Shown here: one piece after another, positions 46,798-55,126 of the stretch
Layout: every line of letters starts with the position of its first letter
How positions within the stretch are numbered: position 1 is the stretch's first letter
Assembly (NCBI RefSeq): GCF_025628895.1
Contig: NZ_JAOTJC010000013.1
Location: 14,161 to 78,160 of the forward strand
DNA length: 64,000 bases
DNA from: Alteromonas salexigens
GTDB lineage: Bacteria; Pseudomonadota; Gammaproteobacteria; Enterobacterales; Alteromonadaceae
Direction: 5' to 3'
Notes under the pieces: generated by a model
What the model was told of the DNA's origin: nothing
Databases searched by the model: none
What the model saw: the letters and a program-made list of their open reading frames with translations, nothing else
Position numbers and translations under genes: made by a program

Positions 46798-47154
46798 TCA
46801 GCTTAATTGTTCGGCAAACTCAGCAGGTTCCAGCACTTCACCTTCTTCTCCGGGAACGGGACAGACCATTACCAGCAATTCATCTTCCTGCATGCCTGGC
46901 ACCCATTTTTTATACCAGTCAGCCAGCGAGATCTGCAATGGCTCACAGTGCGCCCAGTCGTCGGTTGCCCATAAGCTGGCTATGCCTGCGTCCGGCCATA
47001 CAGGGATCCCGTCTTCGTCTTCTGCTGTTAGCATAACGCAGCCGTGCTCGTCGGTTAAGATCCACAAGGCTTCGTTTTCTTTAATTGCAGCAAACGTTTC
47101 ACGCAGACGCTGCTCTATTGAGACATTCAGCAGCGGGTGTGACATCGCACTCAT
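46798..47154 (-). CDS. DUF2750 family protein
   Basis: 118 residues of the DUF2750 group. The blocks A-L-W-I-L-T-D-E-H-G-C-V, I-P-V-W-P-D, and A-D-W-Y-K-K-W-V-P-G-M-Q-x-D fit the family, which has no known function. No signal peptide or membrane helix is seen. It begins one base after the stop of the M16 gene on the same strand, so it is almost surely part of that operon. Confidence 0.87.
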   Translation of the reverse strand: MSAMSHPLLNVSIEQRLRETFAAIKENEALWILTDEHGCVMLTAEDEDGIPVWPDAGIASLWATDDWAHCEPLQISLADWYKKWVPGMQEDELLVMVCPVPGEEGEVLEPAEFAEQLS

Positions 47155-47155
47155 A

Positions 47156-48565
47156 TTACTTCTCCAATTGCGTCACTGGCAGCTTTTCCACCACCGACAG
47201 TTGTTCGTTCATCTGTTGTTTATCGCCGACAACAATAACAGACATGTCGTCTAAATTCAGATATTCAACTGCCACCCGGGAAACTTGCTCTGCGCTGACC
47301 TGATTAACCATTGAAATGTAATCTGTCAGACGCGCTTGCGGTAGGTCATTCACGTTGAGTCGTACCAGCTGCGCAATGACCCCGGCACGCGAGGAGTTGC
47401 GCAATACAAACAAGCCCGACATGTAGTTTTTAACACCCTGGAGCTCTTCAGCCGGTGGCGGGATTTCCTGAAGACCAGAAATTTCCTTCACAATTTCATT
47501 GATTGCGTCACCGGTACTTTCGGCCTGAATATCCGCGGCCTGATACCACACTGAAGCGTCTTTATAGCTGTAGAGCGCACTGCGGGGTGAATAGGTATAC
47601 CCCTTATCCTCACGGATATTCTGGGTAATGCGACTGGAAAACATGCCCCCTAACAGGGTGTTCATCACCTCCAGCGGTACGTAATCCTTATGCGACATGG
47701 GCACCGTACGCTGCCCTATTCTGACGGTGGCCTGTACGGCCCCCTCACGAGGGATAAGTGTGAGCCCCGGAGCTGCCTGCTGCGCAGGCGGCGCCACTGG
47801 TGCTATCGGGCCGCCCGCAGGCAAGTCCTCAAAGGCATTGCGAATCGCGTTCTGCATCTGTGTTTGATTGAATCTGCCCGCAATATATAAATGAGCATTG
47901 CTGGCTGTGAGATAGGTTTCGGCGAACTCCCTGACATCGTCACGGGTGATGCTATGCAGTTCTGCCTTGGTAGGATAAATATGACTGTAAGGATGTTCGC
48001 CATACATTTTTTCATAAAAGGCAACCACTGCCTGCCCTTGCGCACGTGAGCGCGCCACTTCAATATCACGCCACTGGTTTTGGATGGCACGCTGAAGATC
48101 CGTTTCCTCAAACATGGACGATGCTACCAGCGTGGCCAGCAGTGACACCGCCTCACGGTTGAATTCACTTAACACGTCCAGCGCAATATGACTGCTGTTC
48201 ATACCCACCCGTGTAGACACCTGGCCGCCCATAGAGGCCGCCTGCGTAGCGATTGCACTAGCATCAAGGGTATCAGTGCCCTGCTTTAACAGTTCAAACA
48301 CGATGTCGGCGAGTCCGCCCTGGGTGTCGTCATGCTGGTTGCCTGTGTCAAACTGCAACACCATCGTACTTTTCGGCGTTTCACCATACGGAATAAACGT
48401 AACCTGCAGGCCGTTGGGTAATGTATAAGACGACACCGACGGCAGGGCAAAATCTTTTGGCTCACCCGGGGCCGGCGGCGTGGACGGGAAGTCAGAAGCA
48501 GTCACCGAGGCACTCATCACGGCAAACATTATCGGGGTTATAAGCTGACTGAAAATCCGTTTCAT
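47156..48565 (-). CDS. M16 peptidase homologue, zinc site lost
   Basis: 469 residues with a signal peptide (about 1-23). It has the M16 fold, but the HxxEH zinc motif is replaced by D-I-V-F-E in G-L-A-D-I-V-F-E-L-L-K-Q-G, so it cannot bind zinc in the normal way. The C-terminal substrate-binding region with E-D-K-G-Y-T-Y is kept. Its gene overlaps the stop of the active M16 lipoprotein by one base (TAATG). Such active/inactive pairs act as heterodimers in many bacteria. Confidence 0.9.
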   Translation of the reverse strand: MKRIFSQLITPIMFAVMSASVTASDFPSTPPAPGEPKDFALPSVSSYTLPNGLQVTFIPYGETPKSTMVLQFDTGNQHDDTQGGLADIVFELLKQGTDTLDASAIATQAASMGGQVSTRVGMNSSHIALDVLSEFNREAVSLLATLVASSMFEETDLQRAIQNQWRDIEVARSRAQGQAVVAFYEKMYGEHPYSHIYPTKAELHSITRDDVREFAETYLTASNAHLYIAGRFNQTQMQNAIRNAFEDLPAGGPIAPVAPPAQQAAPGLTLIPREGAVQATVRIGQRTVPMSHKDYVPLEVMNTLLGGMFSSRITQNIREDKGYTYSPRSALYSYKDASVWYQAADIQAESTGDAINEIVKEISGLQEIPPPAEELQGVKNYMSGLFVLRNSSRAGVIAQLVRLNVNDLPQARLTDYISMVNQVSAEQVSRVAVEYLNLDDMSVIVVGDKQQMNEQLSVVEKLPVTQLEK

Positions 48566-49977
48566 TAGTTAGCTCCTGCGGCTTGATTATTACCCGCCGC
48601 GTGGGCTGGCATGACGGTAAAAATGGTTCGGTTTGACGGCGCCAGGTATTTTTTTGCGGTCTGCTGTATCAACGCAGGGGTGACCTGAGCAAACTCGGCT
48701 TCAATCTCGTTGATACGAGCAGGATCATCGTCAAACAATGCAAAGCTGGCCAATAGATCCAATTTGCCAATGCCACTGCTGCCGTCAATTGTATCGTACA
48801 GCGCTGAGCGTAATTTTACCCGCGCACGATTGAGCATTTCTTCGCTTACCGGCTGGTTGTGCAACTGCTGAATGACATTATCAATACTGCGGGTGATCGC
48901 CTGCTCGCTCACCTCTGGCTCGTGCACCAAGGCAGCCGTCCATAACATGGGGCCGTTGTAATTAAACATATTGCCAAGCAGGTTTATCCCGCCAGACACA
49001 TCCCCGGCGACACCCTGTTTTTCTACCAGTGTCTGATGCAGCAAACTGTCGTCGCCCTGAAGCAATAGCTGATCAATAAGTCCCATCGCGTAGTACTCCG
49101 GCGAGTTACGCTCCGGCATACGATACCCCACTGCGTAAGCGGGCTTGGGCGCCAGAGGGTCTACCCGGCTGGCCCGGCGCTCAGCGGTTTGGGAAGGCTC
49201 TGAGATGTCTGGGGCAGGCGCAAGGTCAGCGGCGGGGATCCCGGAGAAGTATTGTTTAACCCAGTCCATGGTTTGTGCCACCTCAAGGTCACCCGTTACC
49301 ACCAGCACAGCATTATTGGGCGCATAGTATTGATCAAAAAAGCGTTCCACGTCTTCCAGGGTGGCAGCGTCCAGATCTTCCAGATCGCCGTAAAAATTGT
49401 GGGCGTTGTACCAGTTATCAAAAGCGTGCTGAGGTAAGTCCAGCCACGGAAAGCCACCATATGGCTGATTGAGGACGTTCACCTTCACTTCATTTTTCAC
49501 CACGCCTTGCTGGTTGGTGAGCTCCGCCTGGGTAATATTCAGGCCGCGCATTCTGTCGGCTTCCACCCACAGAAACGTCCGCAGGGTATGAGCCGGCAGG
49601 ATTTCATAATAGTTAGTGAAGTCGAACCGGGTCGAGCCGTTGTTAATACCGCCGTTGCCATTCACCAGCTTATCAAACTCACCTTTTGGCAGGTTTTGTG
49701 ACCCCTGGAACATCATATGCTCAAACAGGTGAGCAAAGCCGGTGCGATCCTCAGGTTCAATCCTGAATCCAATGTTGTAGTACACCCCTACCGCCACGAT
49801 CGGGGCAGTAGGATCTTTGGAAAGTACTACTTTGAGACCATTATCGAGGGTCTCATAGTGTACAGGCACGGTGAGTCGGGTCTGCGCGACTTCGGTCTGG
49901 CCGGTTTGAGTGTCTGGAGCCTGTTGGCAGCCGGTAAGCCCGGTCAGCAGGCCCAGTGCAACAACTAAATGTTTCAT
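48565..49977 (-). CDS. M16 family zinc peptidase, lipoprotein
   Basis: 470 residues. The N-terminus carries a lipobox (L-T-G-L-T-G-C17), so the enzyme is lipid-anchored. The inverted zinc motif H83-L-F-E86-H87 and a downstream E (E-V-K-V-N-V-L-N region) supply the metal site. It probably degrades oligopeptides in the periplasm together with the inactive homologue next in the operon, much as the two subunits of mitochondrial processing peptidase do. Confidence 0.93.
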   Translation of the reverse strand: MKHLVVALGLLTGLTGCQQAPDTQTGQTEVAQTRLTVPVHYETLDNGLKVVLSKDPTAPIVAVGVYYNIGFRIEPEDRTGFAHLFEHMMFQGSQNLPKGEFDKLVNGNGGINNGSTRFDFTNYYEILPAHTLRTFLWVEADRMRGLNITQAELTNQQGVVKNEVKVNVLNQPYGGFPWLDLPQHAFDNWYNAHNFYGDLEDLDAATLEDVERFFDQYYAPNNAVLVVTGDLEVAQTMDWVKQYFSGIPAADLAPAPDISEPSQTAERRASRVDPLAPKPAYAVGYRMPERNSPEYYAMGLIDQLLLQGDDSLLHQTLVEKQGVAGDVSGGINLLGNMFNYNGPMLWTAALVHEPEVSEQAITRSIDNVIQQLHNQPVSEEMLNRARVKLRSALYDTIDGSSGIGKLDLLASFALFDDDPARINEIEAEFAQVTPALIQQTAKKYLAPSNRTIFTVMPAHAAGNNQAAGAN

Positions 49978-50042
49978 TCACGTTCCTTATTAGAATGGTA
50001 TTCCGCTTCGACTGCTGCCCGGTCCCCCCCCGCCCTATATGG

Positions 50043-50876
50043 CTAATTGCCGCTGGGGGGCAGTAAACTGGCTATGACTTCTGACAGGCCGACACGTCGA
50101 ACTGACTTCATTGTGTGCATATACAGGTTCACGTAACAGTCGTTAAGTGTGTCAAAATGTGTCGCCGCCCCCTGAGCTATCAGTTTGTCGGCAGAATCCT
50201 GGGGTAAGACGGCCACCCCGCCTTCCGCGCGCAGGGTAGTCAGCCCCAGTGACAGGGAGTTAGTGCGTAACTTTGCATCACGAAAGGTCGGATACTGGGT
50301 AAGCAGGGTATCCCGTACCTTACTGCCCCAGTCGATCGCCACAAATTCTGAAGACTCCCCGCCCTGTGCAGCGGGGAACCGGCATAAACACAACGGCCGC
50401 TGCTCCAGCACTGTGCTGGTGACTTCTTCAGATTTCAGCACTTCGGTTGAGAATGCCACATCAATGACACGCTCGTGCAGCTGTCGGGATAAATTATCCA
50501 GCGTCAGCACCTCTGCTTTCACCGACCAGTCCGGGAAGGCGTTATGCAGGTGGCTCAGAGCGCCGGGCAAAGACAGTTCGCTGGCTAATTGTGTGGCACC
50601 ACATACTACGTATTCTGCCGACTGTACCTGTAGCTCCTGGCGCGCTTCATTCAGGGTGTCGCATAACTGGCGGGCAAACGGCAACAGTTTTTCCCCGGCC
50701 TGGGTTAGCTGGATACTGTTTCGCTGGCGAATAAATAATGTGGTGTGAAAGTACTCTTCCAGCAACTTAATTCGGGCACTGACTGCCGATTGTGTGAGGT
50801 ATAAATTTTCGGCAGCTTTGCCAAAATGACGGGTGTTGACCACTTCGATGAAAGTGGTTAAAAAGCGAATATCCAT
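50043..50876 (-). CDS. hdfR: LysR-family regulator, HdfR
   Basis: 277 residues. The HTH region (F-I-E-V-V-N-T-R-H-F-G-K-A-A-E-N-L-Y-L-T-Q-S-A-V-S-A-R-I) and the F-I-R-Q-R-N-S-I-Q-L-T block match HdfR, a regulator first described for its effect on flhDC. It is divergent from maoP at 51505, the same arrangement as in E. coli. That synteny supports the gene name. Confidence 0.85.
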   Translation of the reverse strand: MDIRFLTTFIEVVNTRHFGKAAENLYLTQSAVSARIKLLEEYFHTTLFIRQRNSIQLTQAGEKLLPFARQLCDTLNEARQELQVQSAEYVVCGATQLASELSLPGALSHLHNAFPDWSVKAEVLTLDNLSRQLHERVIDVAFSTEVLKSEEVTSTVLEQRPLCLCRFPAAQGGESSEFVAIDWGSKVRDTLLTQYPTFRDAKLRTNSLSLGLTTLRAEGGVAVLPQDSADKLIAQGAATHFDTLNDCYVNLYMHTMKSVRRVGLSEVIASLLPPSGN

Positions 50877-50999
50877 GCGTGTACGTAAACGAACGAAAGT
50901 AGCGGTAAGCTGTCACAGATTTCGACACTTGTAAACACAAATACAGTCGCAGCGCCTCACTAACGTGACGCGCTGTACAGTGCGGAAGTACAAGCGAAC

Positions 51000-51167
51000 T
51001 TAAAAGCTTTCCTGCTGAAGCCTGCGTTGCTTTTCGCGACGTTGCATGTCGCGTCTTTGCTTAGCCTTTATTTCATGTTCACGACGGGATTTCATTTTCT
51101 TCTCGCCAAGGTCTTCCTCTACCGGGTCCCATTCTTCGCGCTGGTAACGATAGTCTTTACTCATCAT
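51000..51167 (-). CDS. small charged protein between hdfR and maoP
   Basis: A 55-residue frame, rich in Arg, Lys, Glu and Gln (acidic N-terminal half, strongly basic helical C-terminal half with R-R-x-M-Q-R-R-E-K-Q-R-R). It has AAAGAGA just upstream of the double ATG at 51167/51164. The pattern is that of a small RNA- or ribosome-associated protein, but I do not recognise a family. It sits in the hdfR-maoP intergenic region, on the hdfR strand. Confidence 0.55.
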   Translation of the reverse strand: MMSKDYRYQREEWDPVEEDLGEKKMKSRREHEIKAKQRRDMQRREKQRRLQQESF

Positions 51168-51227
51168 GGTCTCTTTGTTGTTGCCACACCTGCATTATTA
51201 TTCGCCGTACAAAAATAGGAAACGAAT

Positions 51228-51252
51228 AATTATCATCGTAACGATAATAATT
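51228..51252. promoter_or_regulatory. near-perfect 25-bp palindrome in hdfR-maoP region
   Basis: AATTATCATCGT (51228-51239) and ACGATAATAATT (51241-51252) are inverted repeats with one mismatch around a central A. This is long enough to be a protein-binding site. It could be an operator for HdfR or a Fur-like site. It could also be the counterpart of maoS, the site that E. coli MaoP needs and that lies in this same region. I cannot check the maoS sequence. Confidence 0.55.
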
Positions 51253-51504
51253 TTTTGTTCAAAAACCCATCAGTTCTTCAGGGGCTTTTATTGTACATTT
51301 CACACACAGGTCGCTCATAACACCTGTGCCTGATATTGTTTTGTGTGCCCAAGCGGTGCTTCCACAGCCTTGAATTGTCAGACTTACCCGCCCTCGCTAA
51401 TTGAACAATTTTTTTTATGCTCTGGAAAAAAAAATTTTGTTTTATCTTCTTGAAAATTTCCCTTAAAAGTCTGCCTGTAAACCAACCTAACGACGAGATA
51501 ACTC

Positions 51505-51861
51505 ATGCAAGCTCCAAATATTCGTGTCCCGCAAAAAACGTTTATCGACCGCGTGAAGTTTCCTTACGGGTTTCGAAAATCCGGTGATTTCAGTATCAGC
51601 GATGCTGACTTACTGAGCCGTTTTGGACATACCCTGCTGGCACTGGAAAGCGGCGAGCTTACCCCTGAGTCAGACGATGAAAAGCACTTTTTAGCCTTCA
51701 CTCAGGGTATGGTGCCGGCCCAGAACGCGCTTGAAAAAGCCTGGCAAAAATATGTGCGACTTGCGCGGGGTAAAAAGCACTTCTACACCCTGCACAGCTC
51801 CGCCAGTAACCAGTCAGACTACGACGACGATTTCTCAGACGAAACCTTCGACGTCGCCTAA
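51505..51861 (+). CDS. maoP: macrodomain Ori organisation protein MaoP (DUF413)
   Basis: 118 residues of the DUF413/YifE family. F-P-Y-G-F-R-K-S-G-D-F-S-I-x-x-A-D-L-L-x-R-F-G matches the E. coli MaoP pattern, and K-x-W-x-K-Y-x-R and K-x-F-Y-T-L-H-S follow. The tail is acidic (D-Y-D-D-D-F-S-D-E). In E. coli MaoP with the site maoS organises the chromosome region around the origin. Divergent placement from hdfR is conserved. The 600-bp leader holds the 25-bp palindrome and a small charged gene. Confidence 0.87.
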   Translation: MQAPNIRVPQKTFIDRVKFPYGFRKSGDFSISDADLLSRFGHTLLALESGELTPESDDEKHFLAFTQGMVPAQNALEKAWQKYVRLARGKKHFYTLHSSASNQSDYDDDFSDETFDVA

Positions 51862-52059
51862 GTCACGAAAATACAGCCTGTTTTTGCTGGTGGTTCAGAT
51901 ACCACCAGCCTCCTCTGCAGTTGATCCTTCCAGCCTCCCCTCGCTTACCAACATTGTCGCGGCGTACAACGCCTGATCGCGAAACGCATTGGCAAGGACT
52001 ACACTTACAGTGTCATAAACGCCCGGCAGATTAAGACGTTGGGACAGGAGGATCCGGAC

Positions 52060-52797
52060 ATGATGATATCGTTTAAGCAATTAAAACATTTTTCCCTGCA
52101 CGCTACTGATGACGACATTGGAGGCTGCAAAGACATCCTGTTTGATGATCAGGATTTTATAATGCGGTACCTGGTAGCCGATACGAATACCTGGCTACCA
52201 CTTAGTCGCAAAGTAGTCATTTCTCCTATCGCAGTGACGAAGGTCGATACCGATGAGAAAAAAATTCATGTCTCCATGTCTGCACAAACGCTCAAAGACA
52301 GCCCGTCAATTGACGAACACAAACCGGTCTCCCGGGAGTACGAAGAAACCTTATTTAAATACTTCGGCTATGGCTATTACTGGATAGGTCCGGGCGCCTG
52401 GGGAGACTTTGCCCACCCCACTGAATTGGCTGACGCCGACCGTGAGGCGGCCATGCAAGAAGACAATGCGCTGCATTCCCAGAATCACTTGCGCGCTTGT
52501 GGCGAGGTCAACGGCTACGATGTGGCAACCACCGAAGACGAAGTGGGTCATGTCACCGACTTCATCTTTGATGATACCAGCTGGGCATTACGCCTGCTGG
52601 TGATAGACACCCGCAACTGGTTGCCGGGCGGTAAGCATCTGGCGGTACTCCCTTCCGCTATTGAACATATTGACTGGTCCAGTCACAAGGTCAAAGTTAA
52701 CCTTTCACACGATGCACTGATGGAAAAACCTGAGATAGATGTGGATCAGCTTGACGATGAAAACTACATTAATCAAATTCTTCAGCAGGCCGAGTAG
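52060..52797 (+). CDS. protein with two PRC-barrel domains
   Basis: 245 residues with two PRC-barrel repeats, each with G-x-x-x-D-x-x-F-D-D and D-T-x-x-W-L-P and an S-x-x-A/I-x-x-I/V-D ending (about residues 20-80 and 145-215). PRC barrels occur in RimM, photosynthetic reaction-centre H chains and sporulation or stress proteins, and bind proteins or small ligands. The ATG at 52060 has AGGAGG upstream. It sits just before a fumarase gene, 2 bp apart, so they are likely co-transcribed. Confidence 0.85.
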   Translation: MMISFKQLKHFSLHATDDDIGGCKDILFDDQDFIMRYLVADTNTWLPLSRKVVISPIAVTKVDTDEKKIHVSMSAQTLKDSPSIDEHKPVSREYEETLFKYFGYGYYWIGPGAWGDFAHPTELADADREAAMQEDNALHSQNHLRACGEVNGYDVATTEDEVGHVTDFIFDDTSWALRLLVIDTRNWLPGGKHLAVLPSAIEHIDWSSHKVKVNLSHDALMEKPEIDVDQLDDENYINQILQQAE

Positions 52798-52799
52798 TT

Positions 52800-54116
52800 A
52801 TGTCAGACACGCTTTATCAAAAACAAACCGCGTTAGCACTGGACAACTTTCAAATCAGTGGCCAGCCTATGCCGGCGACCTTTATACATGCGCTGGGATA
52901 TGTGAAGGCGGCCTGTGCCTCTGTCAATCACGAGCTGGGCAAGCTTGATAAGCAGCGGGCTGATGCCATCTGGGATGCCGCTCATGAAGTTGCCCAGGGC
53001 AAGCATGATGACGCATTTCCGCTGGATGTGTTTCAGACGGGTTCGGGTACCAGTACCAATATGAACGCCAACGAAGTTATTGCTACGCTGGCCTCCCGTG
53101 CCTGCGGTGAAGAGGTTCATCCTAATGACCACGTCAACATGGGGCAAAGCTCGAATGACGTGATCCCCACTACCATCCATGTCAGCGCGGTGATCGCGTC
53201 GAATCATCAACTCGTTCCGGCGGTAGAGAAACTTTGCGACGCCATTAAAAGTAAAATGACCGAAGCCGAGGGCATGATCAAAACTGGCCGTACGCATCTG
53301 ATGGATGCCATGCCCGTGACGTTCAGTCAGGAAATGTCTGGCTGGCGCGCACAGTTACTCGCCAGCATAGACCGCATTGATCATACTCAGGAACGGCTTA
53401 GCCAACTTGCAATTGGCGGTACCGCCGTTGGCACCGGCATCAATACTCACCCTGAATTCGGTGCCCGGGTGGCCTCCGCACTGACACAACAGTTAGGCCA
53501 CACATTTTTTGTTACCAACAACCATTTCAGTGCTCTGTCAGCGCAGGATACCGCCGTGGAGTTTTCCGGCCAGTTAAATGTACTGGCTACCGCCCTCATG
53601 AAGATCAGCAACGATTTGCGGTGGATGAACAGTGGCCCACTGGCCGGGCTGGGTGAAATCAGTTTAACCAAGCTTCAGGCCGGCAGCAGCATCATGCCAG
53701 GCAAGGTAAACCCGGTTATTCCGGAAGCCACGGCCATGGTCAGTGCCCAGGTAATGGGACTGAACACGGCAGTCACCGTAGCCGGCCAGTCAGGGAATTT
53801 TCAACTAAACGTGATGTTGCCGTTAATTGGCTACAACCTGCTTACCGCTATCCATCTGTTGGCAAACGCGTGTACTCATCTGGCGGACAAAGCCATTGCA
53901 GATATGCAGTTCAACGATGAAAAAGCACAGGAAATTCTGGCAAAAAACCCGATTCTGGTAACGGCATTAAATGCCCGTATCGGCTACGAAAAAGGTGCTG
54001 AAATTGCGAAACAGGCGTACCAGGAAAAGCGACCTATTCTGGATGTGGCCAAAGAAAATACTGATCTCAGTGAAGAAGAGCTTCGTGAGTTACTGGATCC
54101 TGGCAAGCTGGTATAG
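52800..54116 (+). CDS. fumC: class II fumarate hydratase, N-terminally short
   Basis: 438 residues. The superfamily motifs are intact: T-G-S-G-T-S-T-N-M-N (80-89), H107-P-N-D, S-S-N-D, T-H-L-M-D-A-M-P with H166, and G-S-S-I-M-P-G-K-V-N-P (295-305). It would hydrate fumarate to malate in the TCA cycle. The N-terminus is about 16 residues shorter than E. coli FumC and lacks the usual G-A-Q-T segment. A stop in frame upstream shows this is not a mis-chosen start. It follows the PRC-barrel gene by 2 bp. Confidence 0.9.
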   Translation: MSDTLYQKQTALALDNFQISGQPMPATFIHALGYVKAACASVNHELGKLDKQRADAIWDAAHEVAQGKHDDAFPLDVFQTGSGTSTNMNANEVIATLASRACGEEVHPNDHVNMGQSSNDVIPTTIHVSAVIASNHQLVPAVEKLCDAIKSKMTEAEGMIKTGRTHLMDAMPVTFSQEMSGWRAQLLASIDRIDHTQERLSQLAIGGTAVGTGINTHPEFGARVASALTQQLGHTFFVTNNHFSALSAQDTAVEFSGQLNVLATALMKISNDLRWMNSGPLAGLGEISLTKLQAGSSIMPGKVNPVIPEATAMVSAQVMGLNTAVTVAGQSGNFQLNVMLPLIGYNLLTAIHLLANACTHLADKAIADMQFNDEKAQEILAKNPILVTALNARIGYEKGAEIAKQAYQEKRPILDVAKENTDLSEEELRELLDPGKLV

Positions 54117-54121
54117 AGACT

Positions 54122-54143
54122 ACTGGCCGCAGTAGCGGCCAGT
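54122..54143 (+). terminator. hairpin after fumC
   Basis: ACTGGCCGC pairs perfectly with GCGGCCAGT around the loop AGTA (54122-54143), a few bases after the fumC stop. The tail CTTCAACCCTT is only partly T-rich. It is a probable terminator, possibly shared with the convergent ArsR gene. Confidence 0.7.
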
Positions 54144-54165
54144 CTTCAACCCTTGGCGGTCAGTG

Positions 54166-54480
54166 TTAACGGACGCAAAAAAATTCATAGAGTAATTTAA
54201 TGGTTCTGCATACCCGGTCATCGGCCAGACGATAATAAATCACCTGCCCTTGCCGGCGAGTGGCCACCATACCGGCCTCTCTTAACACCGCCAGATGCTG
54301 TGACAGTACCGGCTGCGTAACCGGAATGCTGGTCAGCAATTCAGTTACCGAACGTTCTTCGTCCAGCAGCAGGCACATCACCATCAGGCGCGTTTTATTC
54401 GCCAGGTGCTTGAGGTAACGCTCTGCTTGTGAAGCATGCGCCATGAGTTCTTGTTGTTCTGCGATCTGCGAGCTTGTCAT
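54166..54480 (-). CDS. ArsR-family regulator, BigR/SqrR-like
   Basis: 104 residues with the ArsR winged HTH (T-R-L-M-V-M-C36-L-L-L-D-E-E-R-S-V-T-E-L-L, then V-T-Q-P-V-L-S-Q-H-L-A-V-L-R-E-A-G, then V-A-T-R-R-Q-G-Q-V-I-Y-Y-R-L). Cysteines are at 36, 91 and 102. Cys36 and Cys102 sit where the two sulfur-sensing cysteines of BigR/SqrR/YgaV-type regulators lie. There is no metal-binding CxC. It faces a rhodanese gene across a long inverted repeat, which fits control of sulfur detoxification. Confidence 0.85.
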   Translation of the reverse strand: MTSSQIAEQQELMAHASQAERYLKHLANKTRLMVMCLLLDEERSVTELLTSIPVTQPVLSQHLAVLREAGMVATRRQGQVIYYRLADDRVCRTIKLLYEFFCVR

Positions 54481-54576
54481 GAAGTACAGGTTAGAGTAGC
54501 AATACCTTATTCAATCGTAAAACAGCAACATCAGGCAAGGTCGTCTGTCGCAAATTAATGAACGTCTGCGGAACCC

Positions 54577-54620
54577 GGCGGATATTTTGTAAGTTACCGA
54601 AACTTCTCGAAATATCCGCC
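54577..54620. promoter_or_regulatory. long inverted repeat between arsR-type and rhodanese genes
   Basis: GGCGGATATTT (54577-54587) and AAATATCCGCC (54610-54620) are perfect 11-bp inverted repeats with a 22-bp spacer. The spacer contains a second pair (AAGTT/AACTT). AACCC occurs on both outer sides. It lies 52-95 bp before the rhodanese ATG. It may be the regulator's operator or an mRNA leader hairpin. Confidence 0.6.
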
Positions 54621-54671
54621 AACCCAGGCATATTAGTAAAGACTTATTCAAGCAGCAAAAAAGGAGCAACT

Positions 54672-55019
54672 ATGCTAAAAACAATTCAGGAACGCCTGGC
54701 CGCCATTGAGCCGCCTGTGCGCCAGATTTCTGCTCAGGAAGCCGCTACAGAAATGCAACAGAATAATGGATTAGTCATTGATGTAAGGGAAAGTGCAGAA
54801 CGGGAACAACACCCAGTGGATGCCAGTACCGGCATTCCCCGCGGCGTGCTGGAAATGAAAATAACTGATCATTGTAAAGATCCTGCGCGCCCCATTTATC
54901 TGCACTGCGCATCGGGCGTCCGTGCACAACTGGCTGCCGAACAGCTCCGTGCTCTCGGCTACCAGAATGTTACGGCTATCACCTGTAAACCTGATGCGAT
55001 TAAACAGGCACTGGACTGA
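54672..55019 (+). CDS. rhodanese-like sulfurtransferase
   Basis: 115 residues, one rhodanese domain. The active-site loop is L-H-C-A-S-G-V-R-A with the catalytic cysteine, and I-D-V-R-E is the family's N-terminal block. It would carry persulfide sulfur in the cytoplasm. The ATG at 54672 has AAGGAG upstream; the longer frame from 54558 reads through the inverted repeat and is unlikely. Opposite the BigR-like regulator, it is a likely target. Confidence 0.9.
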   Translation: MLKTIQERLAAIEPPVRQISAQEAATEMQQNNGLVIDVRESAEREQHPVDASTGIPRGVLEMKITDHCKDPARPIYLHCASGVRAQLAAEQLRALGYQNVTAITCKPDAIKQALD

Positions 55020-55126
55020 TACTATTCCGCCGCTCACAGCACAGAACCAGATATTTTTCCTTGTTGTGACGCGGCATTTTGCAGCTACAATGCCTGCACC
55101 CGAACGAACAATGAGTAGCGACGCCT

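Noticed and set aside
54571-54626. AACCC direct repeats around the rhodanese-leader inverted repeat as a miniature transposable element
   Set aside because: The element would be only 44 bp, with just 5-bp flanks and no second copy seen in the window.
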